Below are positions 1-7,171 of a stretch of DNA of 23,885 nt, piece by piece (position 1 is the stretch's first letter; each line of letters begins with the position of its first letter). The translations under genes and the position numbers were made by a program. Source of the DNA: Bacillota bacterium (GTDB lineage Bacteria > Bacillota_A > Clostridia > Lachnospirales > Bianqueaceae). Under the pieces are notes generated by a model. That model did not search any database and had not been told where the DNA came from. It saw only the letters and a list, made by a program, of their open reading frames with translations. The stretch lies in assembly GCA_017420625.1 (NCBI GenBank), contig JAFOIR010000010.1:1-23885 (forward strand). The letters run 5' to 3'.

Positions 1-18
1 TGTCTTATTCTTGCTCAT
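1..18 (-). CDS. Start of an unidentified gene (only six codons in window)
   Basis: An ATG on the minus strand is followed by codons for MSKNKT and then leaves the window. It has a strong ribosome site (AAGGGGGG, about 6 nt upstream) and a near-consensus promoter at 49-77, so it is very likely a real gene start. The product cannot be identified from six residues. Confidence 0.6.
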
Positions 19-48
19 ATAATCCCCCCTTTCGTGAGATTTCGGGGA

Positions 49-77
49 ATAATAACACAAAAATCTGATTTTGTCAA
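49..77 (-). promoter_or_regulatory. Sigma-A promoter for the gene leaving the left edge
   Basis: On the minus strand TTGACA (72-77) and TATTAT (49-54) are separated by 17 nt. It points at the gene starting at 18. It lies just beyond the terminator at 89-127, so it makes the edge gene independent of the upstream operon. Confidence 0.65.
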
Positions 78-88
78 ATTTTGTCATA

Positions 89-127
89 AAAAAACTGATT
101 GCCTGAACTTCAGGCAATCAGTTTTTT
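89..127 (-). terminator. Rho-independent terminator at the end of the MATE operon
   Basis: A perfect inverted repeat has 19-nt arms (89-107 and 109-127) that begin and end in A/T runs. Read on the minus strand, the GC-containing core is followed by a run of T. It lies 8 nt after the last stop codon of the broken gene. The A/T flanks are symmetric, so it could work in both directions. Confidence 0.85.
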
Positions 128-134
128 ACCTGTA

Positions 135-752
135 CTATGCTTTTAATTCAAAGAGCCGTTTCGTACCGGCCTGTACCATCGGAGGATTAAAGCCTCGGAA
201 GAAAAGGGTCTGAAGCTCAGCAAAACTCATGCCATAGAATTCAACGTCTCCCGACTCAATGAGCCCGATGGCCGGCGGTAGACCACTGGATGAAGATTTT
301 ATCCAGTGGTCTGCCGCCGACAAGGGCTAAAAGACACCCGGCAGAAATCAGGAGTTTCCAATCCTTCTCTTTGGCTTCATATTCGTAGGTGAATTGATCG
401 GTATGCTTGAATGGCGCATCAGGCTGTGCGCTCTTTTGGATATTTTCATTCCAGAAATCATAGTAATTCTGCGGCCGATTTGCTTTCATTTGTTTCAGCT
501 CGGCAGTGCGTTCATCGAGAAGCACCCCCGAAAGGCCCAGCTGATTTTTTTCCTTGATCTCGTTCATATGCTCCAGCAGAAAGGTGTCAAAGATCGGCTC
601 GACATCCTCCGGGCCGTAAATCAGAAAGGCCGCAGCCTCTGATAAGCCAGATATTCGATACATCTGTCGATATAAGATGCATCGGCCTCATTTAATTTCC
701 CCTTGACTTCTTCCATCAGGGCATCCATGGTCATATATGGATATTTTGCCAT
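135..752 (-). pseudogene. Small gene of unknown family, apparently broken by two frameshifts
   Basis: A start with a good ribosome site (AAGGAGA, 9 nt upstream) lies at 752 and opens with MAKYPYMTMDAL, but this frame stops at 621. A second frame (to 256) continues with an acidic helical protein (LIYGPEDVEPIF, then NYYDFWNENIQ). A third frame (135 to about 310) gives the C-terminus ending KRLFELKA. Joined, they would make a protein of about 200 residues with one hydrophobic stretch near the second break (LLISAGCLLALVGG, then PPAIGLIE). The first shift lies near 625-660, the second in the quasi-palindrome at 273-319. The gene follows the 411-residue protein by 34 nt, so it was its operon partner. 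I do not recognise the family. Two sequencing errors would give the same picture, but the second break coincides with an unusual structure. Confidence 0.6.
273..319. repeat. Long quasi-palindrome inside the broken gene
   Basis: Arms 273-291 and 301-319 (19 nt each) are reverse complements except for one position (a G-T type mismatch), around a 9-nt loop (292-300). The structure sits where the coding frame changes and has no T run, so it is not a terminator. Removing 31 nt of it on the minus strand would restore a continuous frame reading LVGGLPPA across the site. It is therefore likely an insertion or template-switch product rather than a functional element. Confidence 0.75.
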
Positions 753-786
753 TTTATCTTTCTCCTTGCTGCCGGATACCGTCCTC

Positions 787-2022
787 TTATCCTATCTTTG
801 TCCAGTTGATCTTATTCACCAGATCCTGATCCAGCGCGTTTCCGGATATACCGAACGTATCACCATACTGATTCTGATACACATGATCCGCCGAAACACT
901 GACTTCGACCGGCCGCCCGTCCAATCCGGTATAGGTGTTCACACCCCGGATCGCCTCGGATCGGGCTTGGCTGATGCGTGAATCGGATGCCATCTTCTGG
1001 TTCCAGGAATCCATGCGCATAGCGGACATCTCTGCTGCATTGCGAGCCAGCGTTTGCTGAAGGTTGCGCTGCGACTGCATCAGATTGAGCTGTGCCTGCT
1101 GTGCCTGCTGTGCGTAGCCCTGCGCTTCCAGCGTTCTTTGACGGAACATCTGCTCGACAAAATCATCATACTGCTGCTGCAGTGCTTCGTCCGGAATGAG
1201 AGTCGAGACGAAGTTCAGGAACGCATTCGTACCTTCTTCTTCTCTTTCTTCCGGAATGACGGCCGCATAGGCACGGTTGCAGCCCCATTGGATCACATCG
1301 ACCCTTTGCCCGTACTGAGAAGCATGACCAAACGGAATCTGCCCGTTTACAGGAAGCGGCTGACGAGCCGGCTGGTTTTGCTGTGCTTTTCCGAGTCCTC
1401 CGAACAGAGAACCCAGTGCACCAAGCGGATTCATCATGGAATTCAGCATCTGAAAAGTATTATTCGCATCATAATATTCGATTCCCTGATAGTCCATACC
1501 CGCCAGAACGACGATATTCTTTCCGTCTTTTTGTCCTTTGTATTTCACAAGGATTCCCTGACAGGTCGCGTTCGCGATTTCAATTCTCACCGTAATATTG
1601 ACGGAGTGTGAAAGGAAAAACTGTTTCAGCCAGCCTACCGCCCTTTCCGGTGCTTTTCCATATTCATCGGGAAGAGACGCCGCAGCCACCGGGCTCAGCT
1701 GCGTCTGTGCGATCGAAGAGGCATACTGCAGCAGATATACATAAGGCTCCGTAAAAGTCCGGATGCTTCCCTTGATCGTAGACGGAAGATTTAAAACTGT
1801 CTGCCTGACAGTCGGGTTCAGATAATCCTCAAACATCTCTCTGGACGTTGTCATCAGCATGATCTGTGTATCCGGACTGACAGCTGCCATACTGATCGTC
1901 ATTGGAACGGCATCGCACTGCCATTTCTGGATAATGGTTCCCGATGTAATATATCCTTCGGGGAGAATGGCTCTGCCCAGTGTGATCCCGTCGGTTGAAA
2001 CAAATGTCTTTAAATTCTGCAT
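787..2022 (-). CDS. 411-residue protein of unknown family with Q-rich coiled-coil segment
   Basis: I do not recognise the family. No signal peptide or clear membrane helix is visible. Residues 1-185 look like a mixed alpha/beta domain. Residues 190-240 form a Gly/Gln/Pro linker with a short hydrophobic patch (MMNPLGALGSLFGGLG). Residues 275-345 are rich in Gln, Ala and Met and likely a long helix or coiled coil. The C-terminus (355-411) is a compact module (EAIRGVNTYTGLDGRPVEV, then HVYQNQYGDTFG) of a kind seen at the end of uncharacterised bacterial proteins. The start at 2022 is chosen because GGAGG lies 5 nt upstream; an in-frame ATG at 2034 would overlap that site. It begins 18 nt after the MATE stop and is followed by the broken gene, so all three probably share a transcript. 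Confidence 0.75.
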   Translation of the reverse strand: MQNLKTFVSTDGITLGRAILPEGYITSGTIIQKWQCDAVPMTISMAAVSPDTQIMLMTTSREMFEDYLNPTVRQTVLNLPSTIKGSIRTFTEPYVYLLQYASSIAQTQLSPVAAASLPDEYGKAPERAVGWLKQFFLSHSVNITVRIEIANATCQGILVKYKGQKDGKNIVVLAGMDYQGIEYYDANNTFQMLNSMMNPLGALGSLFGGLGKAQQNQPARQPLPVNGQIPFGHASQYGQRVDVIQWGCNRAYAAVIPEEREEEGTNAFLNFVSTLIPDEALQQQYDDFVEQMFRQRTLEAQGYAQQAQQAQLNLMQSQRNLQQTLARNAAEMSAMRMDSWNQKMASDSRISQARSEAIRGVNTYTGLDGRPVEVSVSADHVYQNQYGDTFGISGNALDQDLVNKINWTKIG

Positions 2023-2040
2023 AATGGCCTCCAACTTTCT

Positions 2041-3444
2041 CTACTGAACTTCACTTCTGGTCAGGTTCCTGACCCAGATATCGGTGTTAAACCGCAGATA
2101 TAGGAAGGGGAACTTGATGATTTCATCACAGCGCATCACCATATAAACTACCATGACCGGCCAGTGGAAAACAAAGCATCCCAGAAGCGAGAGCGGGATC
2201 GCAAAACACCATGTGGCAATAATCACACTGATGGCATCGTACCGGGAATCGCCTCCGGCTGGAAATACGCCGACAGTGTATATCGTATTATAGGCAAAGG
2301 CGAACATATACAACATATTGAACGCCAACATCTGAATAAGATATATTTTTGCCTGCGGTTCCAGAACGTAGAAGAAATAAACCAGCGGACCGACCAGCAG
2401 GAGCAAACCTGCATTAATCAGCCCATTGATAAACGATACTTTAAAGAAGCGCCTGCCATAGGCTTTCGCCTTGGCAAATTCGTTCCGCCCCAGCATTTTC
2501 CCGAGGATAATGCCTCCGCCGGCTGCAAGTCCCATGGAGATACACTGAACCAGCTGGGTCGCGACACCGGTCACGGAAGCGGCTGCTGTGGCATCTGTGC
2601 CCATATGACCCAGGATTACCTGGTGCATGGTCATGGAAAGACCCCAGGACAAAGAAGAAGCCAACATGCCCGGAATGACTTTCCAGATATCTTTCTCAAA
2701 GTTCATGGAAAAGAAACACAGGCTCGCTCCGTCCGGATGAATATGGTCTTTCTGCAGAGACTCAACTATGCAGATACCCAGCGCGATAACCTCGACCACG
2801 ATAGTGGAATAGGCGGAACCATTCGCTCCCAGGCCTTTCCACGAGCCGACCCCGTAGATCAGGAAAAAGTCTGCCGTCATATCGACAATTACCGTGACAG
2901 CGGAAATCCACAGGCTGGTCTTGACGCGTCCGGAGTTCCTCATGATCATCAGGTAGGGCTGAGCGAGCCCCATGAATAAATAGGAAAAGCTGACGATCCG
3001 AAGATATTCCGCCCCGATCCGGATCAGTTCCTGCTCCGGCGTAAACAAACGCATCAGCTTATCGGGAATACAGAAGGCCAGCAGGAAGAATACCAGAGAA
3101 ATGCCGAAGGCATAGCGGATGCCCATGGCGAAGAACCGCTTGGTATTGCGGTCATCCCCCTTGCCCATATACTGGGCGACCAGCACGGAGATTGCGCCTA
3201 CAACAGATCCCGTAAAGAGGGACATAACAAAGGAGATCTGGTTGGCGAGTGATACAGCCGCAATGGACGCCTGATTGAGGCGGCCCAGCATCAGTGCATC
3301 GGAGGCTCCGACCAGCGCTCCCAGAAGGTTCTGCAGCGCCAGAGGAACCGCCAGTGTCAGAAGATCTTTGTTGAACCGCTTTTTATCCTCTCTGGTCAGG
3401 ATAGCCGGCTGAATCGATACCCGTTTTTTCCCATTCATACCCAT
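2041..3444 (-). CDS. MATE-family multidrug/toxin exporter
   Basis: This 467-residue polytopic membrane protein has the length and about twelve hydrophobic segments of MATE antiporters, which export cationic drugs, metabolites or toxins using a Na+ or H+ gradient. The N-terminal half carries typical features (ALVGASDALMLGRLNQASI, then a loop with QYMGKGDDRNTKRFF), repeated in weaker form after about residue 260 (WGLSMTMHQVILGHMGTDA). The start has an AAAGGA site and follows a strong promoter at 3484-3512. It heads the operon with the 411-residue protein and the broken gene. The substrate cannot be read from the sequence. A second, distinct MATE gene lies at 20601-21983. Confidence 0.92.
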   Translation of the reverse strand: MGMNGKKRVSIQPAILTREDKKRFNKDLLTLAVPLALQNLLGALVGASDALMLGRLNQASIAAVSLANQISFVMSLFTGSVVGAISVLVAQYMGKGDDRNTKRFFAMGIRYAFGISLVFFLLAFCIPDKLMRLFTPEQELIRIGAEYLRIVSFSYLFMGLAQPYLMIMRNSGRVKTSLWISAVTVIVDMTADFFLIYGVGSWKGLGANGSAYSTIVVEVIALGICIVESLQKDHIHPDGASLCFFSMNFEKDIWKVIPGMLASSLSWGLSMTMHQVILGHMGTDATAAASVTGVATQLVQCISMGLAAGGGIILGKMLGRNEFAKAKAYGRRFFKVSFINGLINAGLLLLVGPLVYFFYVLEPQAKIYLIQMLAFNMLYMFAFAYNTIYTVGVFPAGGDSRYDAISVIIATWCFAIPLSLLGCFVFHWPVMVVYMVMRCDEIIKFPFLYLRFNTDIWVRNLTRSEVQ

Positions 3445-3483
3445 TATCTGTTCCTTTTCAACATATAAGATTGCACGAGCTCT

Positions 3484-3512
3484 ATTGTAACATTTACTCC
3501 GAAGAATGCCAA
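3484..3512 (-). promoter_or_regulatory. Promoter of the MATE operon
   Basis: On the minus strand TTGGCA (3507-3512) and TACAAT (3484-3489) are spaced by 17 nt, with a TG one base before the -10 element. It lies 40 nt upstream of the MATE start. The rest of the 312-nt gap 3445-3756 holds the divergent promoter at 3619-3627 and a leader of about 120 nt for the lipoprotein; I see no further gene in it. Confidence 0.75.
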
Positions 3513-3618
3513 CCTTTTTCAGAAAGAACTGGGCCCTATGTCTTTTACAGCAAAATAGAAAGCCTCTCCTCTAAAGACAGCCTGCGATAAGAATCCAGTG
3601 GTATCGCCCGGGCAGCTA

Positions 3619-3627
3619 TGCTATAAT
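3619..3627 (+). promoter_or_regulatory. Extended -10 promoter for the transglutaminase-like lipoprotein
   Basis: TATAAT (3622-3627) is preceded by TG at the extended -10 position. The -35 region (about 3599-3604) is poor. Transcription would begin near 3634 and leave a leader of about 120 nt before the GTG start, long enough for leader regulation, although I see only weak hairpins there. Confidence 0.6.
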
Positions 3628-3756
3628 TGACACAGTCATGTTGTTAAGTCAGAAAGAGGCGAGCTCCTTACAGTGAGGCTGCCATTGACAAAACAACCCA
3701 TGTTCTGAAGACTGCTGTCAGACATATAAAAAGAATTTTCGGAGTGGGAAAGGTAA

Positions 3757-4602
3757 GTGAAAAAAGTTACTATCCGGATGGGCAGAGTGCTGATGCTTCT
3801 CTCCGCCCTTGTCCTCCTGGCGGGCTGCCGGGGCGTGCAGCCAGCGAAGCCACAGCCATCCCAAGAGGCTTCCCGGTCAGCATCCGAAGCAGCCTTGGAG
3901 TCGGAAGCGGATGCATCGGCCGACGTATCGGCTGTCGCTGAGGAAAGCGCTGGGGGCAACCAGCTTAATGAAATATCCGAAGCATCTGAATCGTCTATAG
4001 TTTCCGAATCGTCTGAAACATCGGAATCGTCTGAAACATCTGAATCGTCCGGCCTCTTCCCAGATACACAGGAAGCCTGTCTTCGGGCCTTGTATCCGGA
4101 AGCCGCCGCCAAGCTTGATGAGATCGGCTGGGATCTGCGAACAGCCTACGACTGGGTCGCAACTTTTCACTATGTGGAGGTAGACCCCATTGACTGGGAG
4201 CTGGGAACAAAATGGTATGCCCAGCTGGGATTTGAAACAGGAAGGGGGCACTGCTATACCTTCGCCGCTATGATGACAGAATTTGCCCGGCTTCTGGGCT
4301 ATGAAGCCCGCCAGGTGGCCGGTAATCTGATTGGAAATAATCCCTTCCACCATTCCTGGGTCGAGATCGATATCGACGGCACCACTTATGTGCTGGACCC
4401 TGAGGTTCAGCAGGAATGGAATCAGGACTGTTACCTGGTGATTTACGGTACCGATGAGGCTATCCCCTACGATGTCGACGCACTGACTTACATGCCGGAT
4501 AACCCGACTCCGCAGAGCCTGGAGAGGCTGGCGCTTTCTGGTTGGGAGCCGGACGAAACTGAGGAAGAATACGATCCGAATACGGGGTGCTTCGGGGACT
4601 GA
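3757..4602 (+). CDS. Secreted transglutaminase-like lipoprotein
   Basis: The 281-residue product starts with a lipoprotein signal peptide whose lipobox LAGC puts the lipidated cysteine at residue 24. A Ser/Glu/Ala-rich linker (about 30-100) ends in near-exact six-residue repeats (ESSETS). Residues 105-245 form a transglutaminase/protease-like fold with the expected triad: Cys166 in GRGHCYTFA, His199 in HHSWVEID, Asp214 in YVLDPE. Such domains are cysteine proteases, transglutaminases or inactive binders; which applies here is unknown. The start is a GTG with GGAG and AAAGG upstream; an ATG at codon 8 lacks a ribosome site and would shorten the charged N-terminus. It is monocistronic, divergent from the MATE operon, and faces the tRNA. 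No strong terminator follows. Confidence 0.85.
   Translation: MKKVTIRMGRVLMLLSALVLLAGCRGVQPAKPQPSQEASRSASEAALESEADASADVSAVAEESAGGNQLNEISEASESSIVSESSETSESSETSESSGLFPDTQEACLRALYPEAAAKLDEIGWDLRTAYDWVATFHYVEVDPIDWELGTKWYAQLGFETGRGHCYTFAAMMTEFARLLGYEARQVAGNLIGNNPFHHSWVEIDIDGTTYVLDPEVQQEWNQDCYLVIYGTDEAIPYDVDALTYMPDNPTPQSLERLALSGWEPDETEEEYDPNTGCFGD
3988..4050 (+). repeat. In-frame 18-nt tandem repeat in the lipoprotein linker
   Basis: Units at 3988-4005 (diverged), 4006-4023 and 4024-4041 (differing at one base) and a half unit at 4042-4050 encode ESSIVS, ESSETS, ESSETS and ESS. The unit is six codons, so copy-number change would lengthen or shorten the cell-surface spacer without breaking the frame. 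Confidence 0.85.
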
Positions 4603-4688
4603 TTTCCATACTCTTAAACGGTGATTATGCACTGCCGTATTTTCGAAAAAGTGTAACACCGATTGTACTATTTGTAACACAAAGGGAT

Positions 4689-4717
4689 AAAAAAAGAACC
4701 CGCTGTTTAAGCGGATT
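4689..4717 (-). terminator. Terminator after tRNA-Ser
   Basis: Arms 4697-4704 and 4710-4717 pair with one mismatch around a 5-nt loop. On the minus strand a run of T (4689-4695) follows. It lies 18 nt past the tRNA 3' end. The stretch between the lipoprotein stop and this site (4603-4688) holds only a weak hairpin near 4618-4640 and a GTAACAC direct repeat. Confidence 0.75.
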
Positions 4718-4734
4718 CCAAAACAATTCATGAG

Positions 4735-4822
4735 CGGAGAAGGAGGGATTTGAACCCTCGCGCCGGTCTCCCGACCTACACCCTTAGCAGGGGCGCCTCT
4801 TCGGCCACTTGAGTACTTCTCC
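4735..4822 (-). tRNA. tRNA-Ser (anticodon GCU)
   Basis: The 88-nt minus-strand sequence folds as a class II tRNA. The acceptor GGAGAAG pairs with CTTCTCC, with G as discriminator. The anticodon loop CTGCTAA presents GCT, followed by a long variable arm and a T-arm with GTTCAAATC. The long variable arm and G discriminator fit serine and the AGC/AGU codons. CCA is not encoded (the next bases are CTC), so it must be added enzymatically. It has its own promoter and terminator. Confidence 0.95.
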
Positions 4823-4863
4823 CCTTGACCAATGGCAACCGTAATGGCTTAACCAAAGGTGCT

Positions 4864-4892
4864 CGCTGTGCCTGCCTACCTCGGCAACAGCG
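4864..4892 (-). other. Stable hairpin in the leader of the tRNA-Ser transcript
   Basis: Arms 4864-4872 and 4883-4892 pair with a single bulged base around a 10-nt loop. It lies in the roughly 75-nt stretch between the predicted transcription start (about 4895) and the mature tRNA 5' end. Its role is unknown; it may only be removed by RNase P with the leader. Confidence 0.5.
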
Positions 4893-4900
4893 TAGAGTTT

Positions 4901-4929
4901 ATTATAGATGAAACCCGGCTGTTTGTCAA
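4901..4929 (-). promoter_or_regulatory. Perfect consensus promoter for tRNA-Ser
   Basis: On the minus strand TTGACA (4924-4929) and TATAAT (4901-4906) have a 17-nt spacer, an exact consensus as expected for a stable-RNA gene. The -35 element occupies the loop of the hairpin at 4911-4937. Confidence 0.9.
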
Positions 4930-4940
4930 CCGGGTTTTTT
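4911..4940 (+). terminator. Terminator-like hairpin overlapping the tRNA promoter
   Basis: Perfect 8-bp arms (4911-4918 and 4930-4937) enclose an 11-nt loop. A T run (4935-4940) follows on the plus strand. On the minus strand only TTTC follows, so termination of the CvpA operon, whose last stop is 9 nt away, would be weaker. The best-oriented use is to stop plus-strand read-through from the lipoprotein side before it reaches cvpA in antisense. Confidence 0.6.
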
Positions 4941-4948
4941 CATGATGA

Positions 4949-5662
4949 TTATCGAAACAGATCCAACAGCAGATCAAGACCAAGATTGTGCTGGATCATC
5001 CAGCTTACGATCATGCTCTGTTCCATCGCCGTATTGATCCTTGCCAGCGGTTTGACCACCGGAGCTGCCGTCGTGATGATAAAGATCGCCAGATAAAGGA
5101 AAATAAGTGCAATGACCAGGCCGGCAACACCGCCCAGCAAAGAATTGATCGCGCCGACCAACGGGATCTTGTTCACAAATTTCAACTTCGAACCCAGCCA
5201 GGAAAGGATCAGGCAGAAAATGATAAACAGCACAAGGAGGGTTACACCGCGCAGAATGATCTGAGCAAGTGAAACAGAAAGATATTCTGCAAAAGTCGAT
5301 ACACCCAGTGCATCATAGGCGGCAGAAGAGTCGCTGAGGATCAGCTGATTTTTCAGGGCTTCCGGCAGTGGAAGACTCTGGATAATACTGCTGCCCTCTC
5401 CTGCATCGATCATGCCCTGAGGAATCAAACTGTCAAGGTGAAGGGCGCCTGCGATTTTCGCGGAGAGTTTTGCCGTCACTCCGATCTTGTCAAGATAAGT
5501 GCAGACATACGGCATAAGGAAATAGGCAGCCAGGATCGCCAGAACACCTGTCAGCATCTGAACGAGCATGCCTGCAAAGCCGGCTCTCCAGCCACGGATG
5601 ACAATAATGATGACGACAAGACAAAAGACGACATCACAGATCAAAGGGAGAGACTCATTCAT
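4949..5662 (-). CDS. cvpA: CvpA family membrane protein
   Basis: This 237-residue protein has two N-terminal membrane helices (about 6-24 and 29-50), a soluble loop, then two more (about 130-155 and 172-198). The pattern RGWRAGFAGMLVQ after helix 1 and LVGAINSLLGGVAGLVIA near the C-terminus match the CvpA (colicin V production) family, seen across Firmicutes and linked to secretion and envelope stress, with no settled biochemical role. It is longer than the usual 160-180 residues because of a larger central loop (about 55-125). The start codon lies inside the last codons of the preceding DUF5711 gene (8-nt overlap), so it is translationally coupled and last in the operon. Confidence 0.85.
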   Translation of the reverse strand: MNESLPLICDVVFCLVVIIIVIRGWRAGFAGMLVQMLTGVLAILAAYFLMPYVCTYLDKIGVTAKLSAKIAGALHLDSLIPQGMIDAGEGSSIIQSLPLPEALKNQLILSDSSAAYDALGVSTFAEYLSVSLAQIILRGVTLLVLFIIFCLILSWLGSKLKFVNKIPLVGAINSLLGGVAGLVIALIFLYLAIFIITTAAPVVKPLARINTAMEQSMIVSWMIQHNLGLDLLLDLFR

Positions 5663-7169
5663 CTTCCAACACTGCTCCTTTCAGGGTCACATCATAGAAA
5701 TCGATCTGCGTTCGGCGCAGCGCTGCCACGCTTCGGCCTCCCGGAAACGCAACCAGATCCATGTAGTCTTCGGTGGAATCCATATTCCATTTGACTGCAC
5801 CACCGGAGGAAATGGCCGTATAGGAACGCCCTGCGCCAATGATGATCGTATCACCCTGTGCACCAAGATACGAAGCGTCCTGTTCATAACGGTCAGAAAT
5901 CACACCGCCGGAATAGTTATAGATGACGATGTTTTTATCAATACGTTCAGCCGTGCCGGCTAACCCCTCACCATAGCGGACGGCTACAAAGTCGTTGGTC
6001 ATAACCAGCGCCTCGATCCGGTAGGAAAGTTTCGTTTCCCAATCCTTCTGGATACCTCCCTTGGTGGAGATAGCCCCGATCATTTCACTGCCGGCGAAGA
6101 ACAGCCGGTTGCCCGCGAATTTCAGATCAGAAATGACAAATCCATCATAGGACACACTGCCGACGACTCGGTCCACCAACAAGGATCCGGATTCGGTCAG
6201 ATCAAAAACTGTGATAATGCTTTTCAGTTCCGTACCGGTATAGTTGACGTATACCGTTCCCATCAGGCTGCCGTCCGAAGACAGCGCTACTGCCATCGGA
6301 ATGCCGTCGGTAGTCTGGAACGTCCGGCGCTGCATCAGCAGATCACCTTCTGCTGAATACAGATTGACCATGTTGCCGTCCTTCGCGGAAAGCACAACCG
6401 CAGTCTGTCCAAGCTCATTGGATGTATGCAGGAGGATATTGCTTTCCGTGATTACATCACAGGTGACCGTTCCGTTATGCACCATCATCAGGGACATGCC
6501 CAACTGGTCTGCCACAGCGATATATTCCCCTGCAACAGACAACTTGGGAGCTGACATGGTAAACGGAATATCCCAGACGACTGTACCCTGCTCACTTAAT
6601 GCCTGCAGACCGTCCTGTGTGCATCGTAAAAGTTGTGTGCCATACAGGCTGATCGCCACATTTCCTTCTGCAAAAGCCACTTTGGTCTCTCTTCTTGTCA
6701 GCGTATAACTGGCTTTTCCTTCAACCTGATTATACAGTCGATCCGAGAAGAGAATGACGATCAGTAAAATCAGCAGGACGACGATTCCTACCACCAGCCA
6801 GATCGCACGGCTGCGGCCGAAGACTTCCGTCAGGCCGCGGCTGTCATGCCTGTCGAGAGCGGTTTCTGTAACGGTTACATCCGGAACGACACCTTTTTCT
6901 TCTTTCTCTGTCTCTTCCAGTTTTTCTTTGGGCAAGAGATCCCGAATGGATGTGGCGAGTCCTTCTACTTTTTGCGGTTCCGATTTTTCCTCTTCGGGTT
7001 CTTCCTCCGGGATACCGGAAAAAAGGTCCTGGGCATCATCTTCCGGAAGGCTTTCGTTCTCGCTTCCCGGCTCGATATACTCTTCGTCTTCCTCGTCCAT
7101 TCTCAGCTTCTGGAAGACTTGAAGAATCTTAGCTTTCTTTTCCCCGTTTTCGTTTTCTTTTTTTGCCAT
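5655..7169 (-). CDS. DUF5711-type membrane-anchored beta-propeller protein
   Basis: The 504-residue protein starts with a charged, strongly acidic cytoplasmic region (1-118, many Glu/Asp/Pro/Lys). One membrane helix follows (about 122-141, IWLVVGIVVLLILLIVILF), then about 360 residues of repeating beta-strand units (for example GEYIAVADQLGMSLMMV and GNRLFFAGSEMIGAI) typical of a PQQ/WD-like propeller outside the membrane. This layout matches the DUF5711 family as I know it. Function is unknown; propellers usually bind proteins or glycans. The start at 7169 has AGGAAAA upstream and comes 2 nt after the protease stop. An in-frame ATG at 7202 lies inside the protease gene and lacks a ribosome site. 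It sits between the protease and cvpA genes. Confidence 0.8.
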   Translation of the reverse strand: MAKKENENGEKKAKILQVFQKLRMDEEDEEYIEPGSENESLPEDDAQDLFSGIPEEEPEEEKSEPQKVEGLATSIRDLLPKEKLEETEKEEKGVVPDVTVTETALDRHDSRGLTEVFGRSRAIWLVVGIVVLLILLIVILFSDRLYNQVEGKASYTLTRRETKVAFAEGNVAISLYGTQLLRCTQDGLQALSEQGTVVWDIPFTMSAPKLSVAGEYIAVADQLGMSLMMVHNGTVTCDVITESNILLHTSNELGQTAVVLSAKDGNMVNLYSAEGDLLMQRRTFQTTDGIPMAVALSSDGSLMGTVYVNYTGTELKSIITVFDLTESGSLLVDRVVGSVSYDGFVISDLKFAGNRLFFAGSEMIGAISTKGGIQKDWETKLSYRIEALVMTNDFVAVRYGEGLAGTAERIDKNIVIYNYSGGVISDRYEQDASYLGAQGDTIIIGAGRSYTAISSGGAVKWNMDSTEDYMDLVAFPGGRSVAALRRTQIDFYDVTLKGAVLEDE

Positions 7170-7171
7170 GG

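Noticed and set aside
1054..1611. Plus-strand open frame of 185 codons opposite the 411-residue gene
   Set aside because: The minus-strand frame is longer, has a ribosome site and fits the operon; this one looks like codon-pattern shadowing.
2164..2979. Plus-strand open frame of 271 codons inside the first MATE gene
   Set aside because: It is a shadow frame opposite a well-supported transporter, rich in His, Gln and Arg, with no ribosome site or domain.
3877..4731. Long minus-strand open frame of 284 codons opposite the transglutaminase-like lipoprotein
   Set aside because: It is antisense to a gene with clear signal peptide and catalytic residues, has no ribosome site, and its repeats mirror the ESSETS repeat DNA.
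4823..4895. Possible SRP (4.5S) RNA upstream of tRNA-Ser
   Set aside because: The conserved GGAAGG/AGCAGC apical loop of SRP RNA is absent; only a simple hairpin is present.
6244..7122. Plus-strand open frames opposite the DUF5711 gene
   Set aside because: Ser/Phe-rich shadow frames of an acidic coding region, with no start signals.
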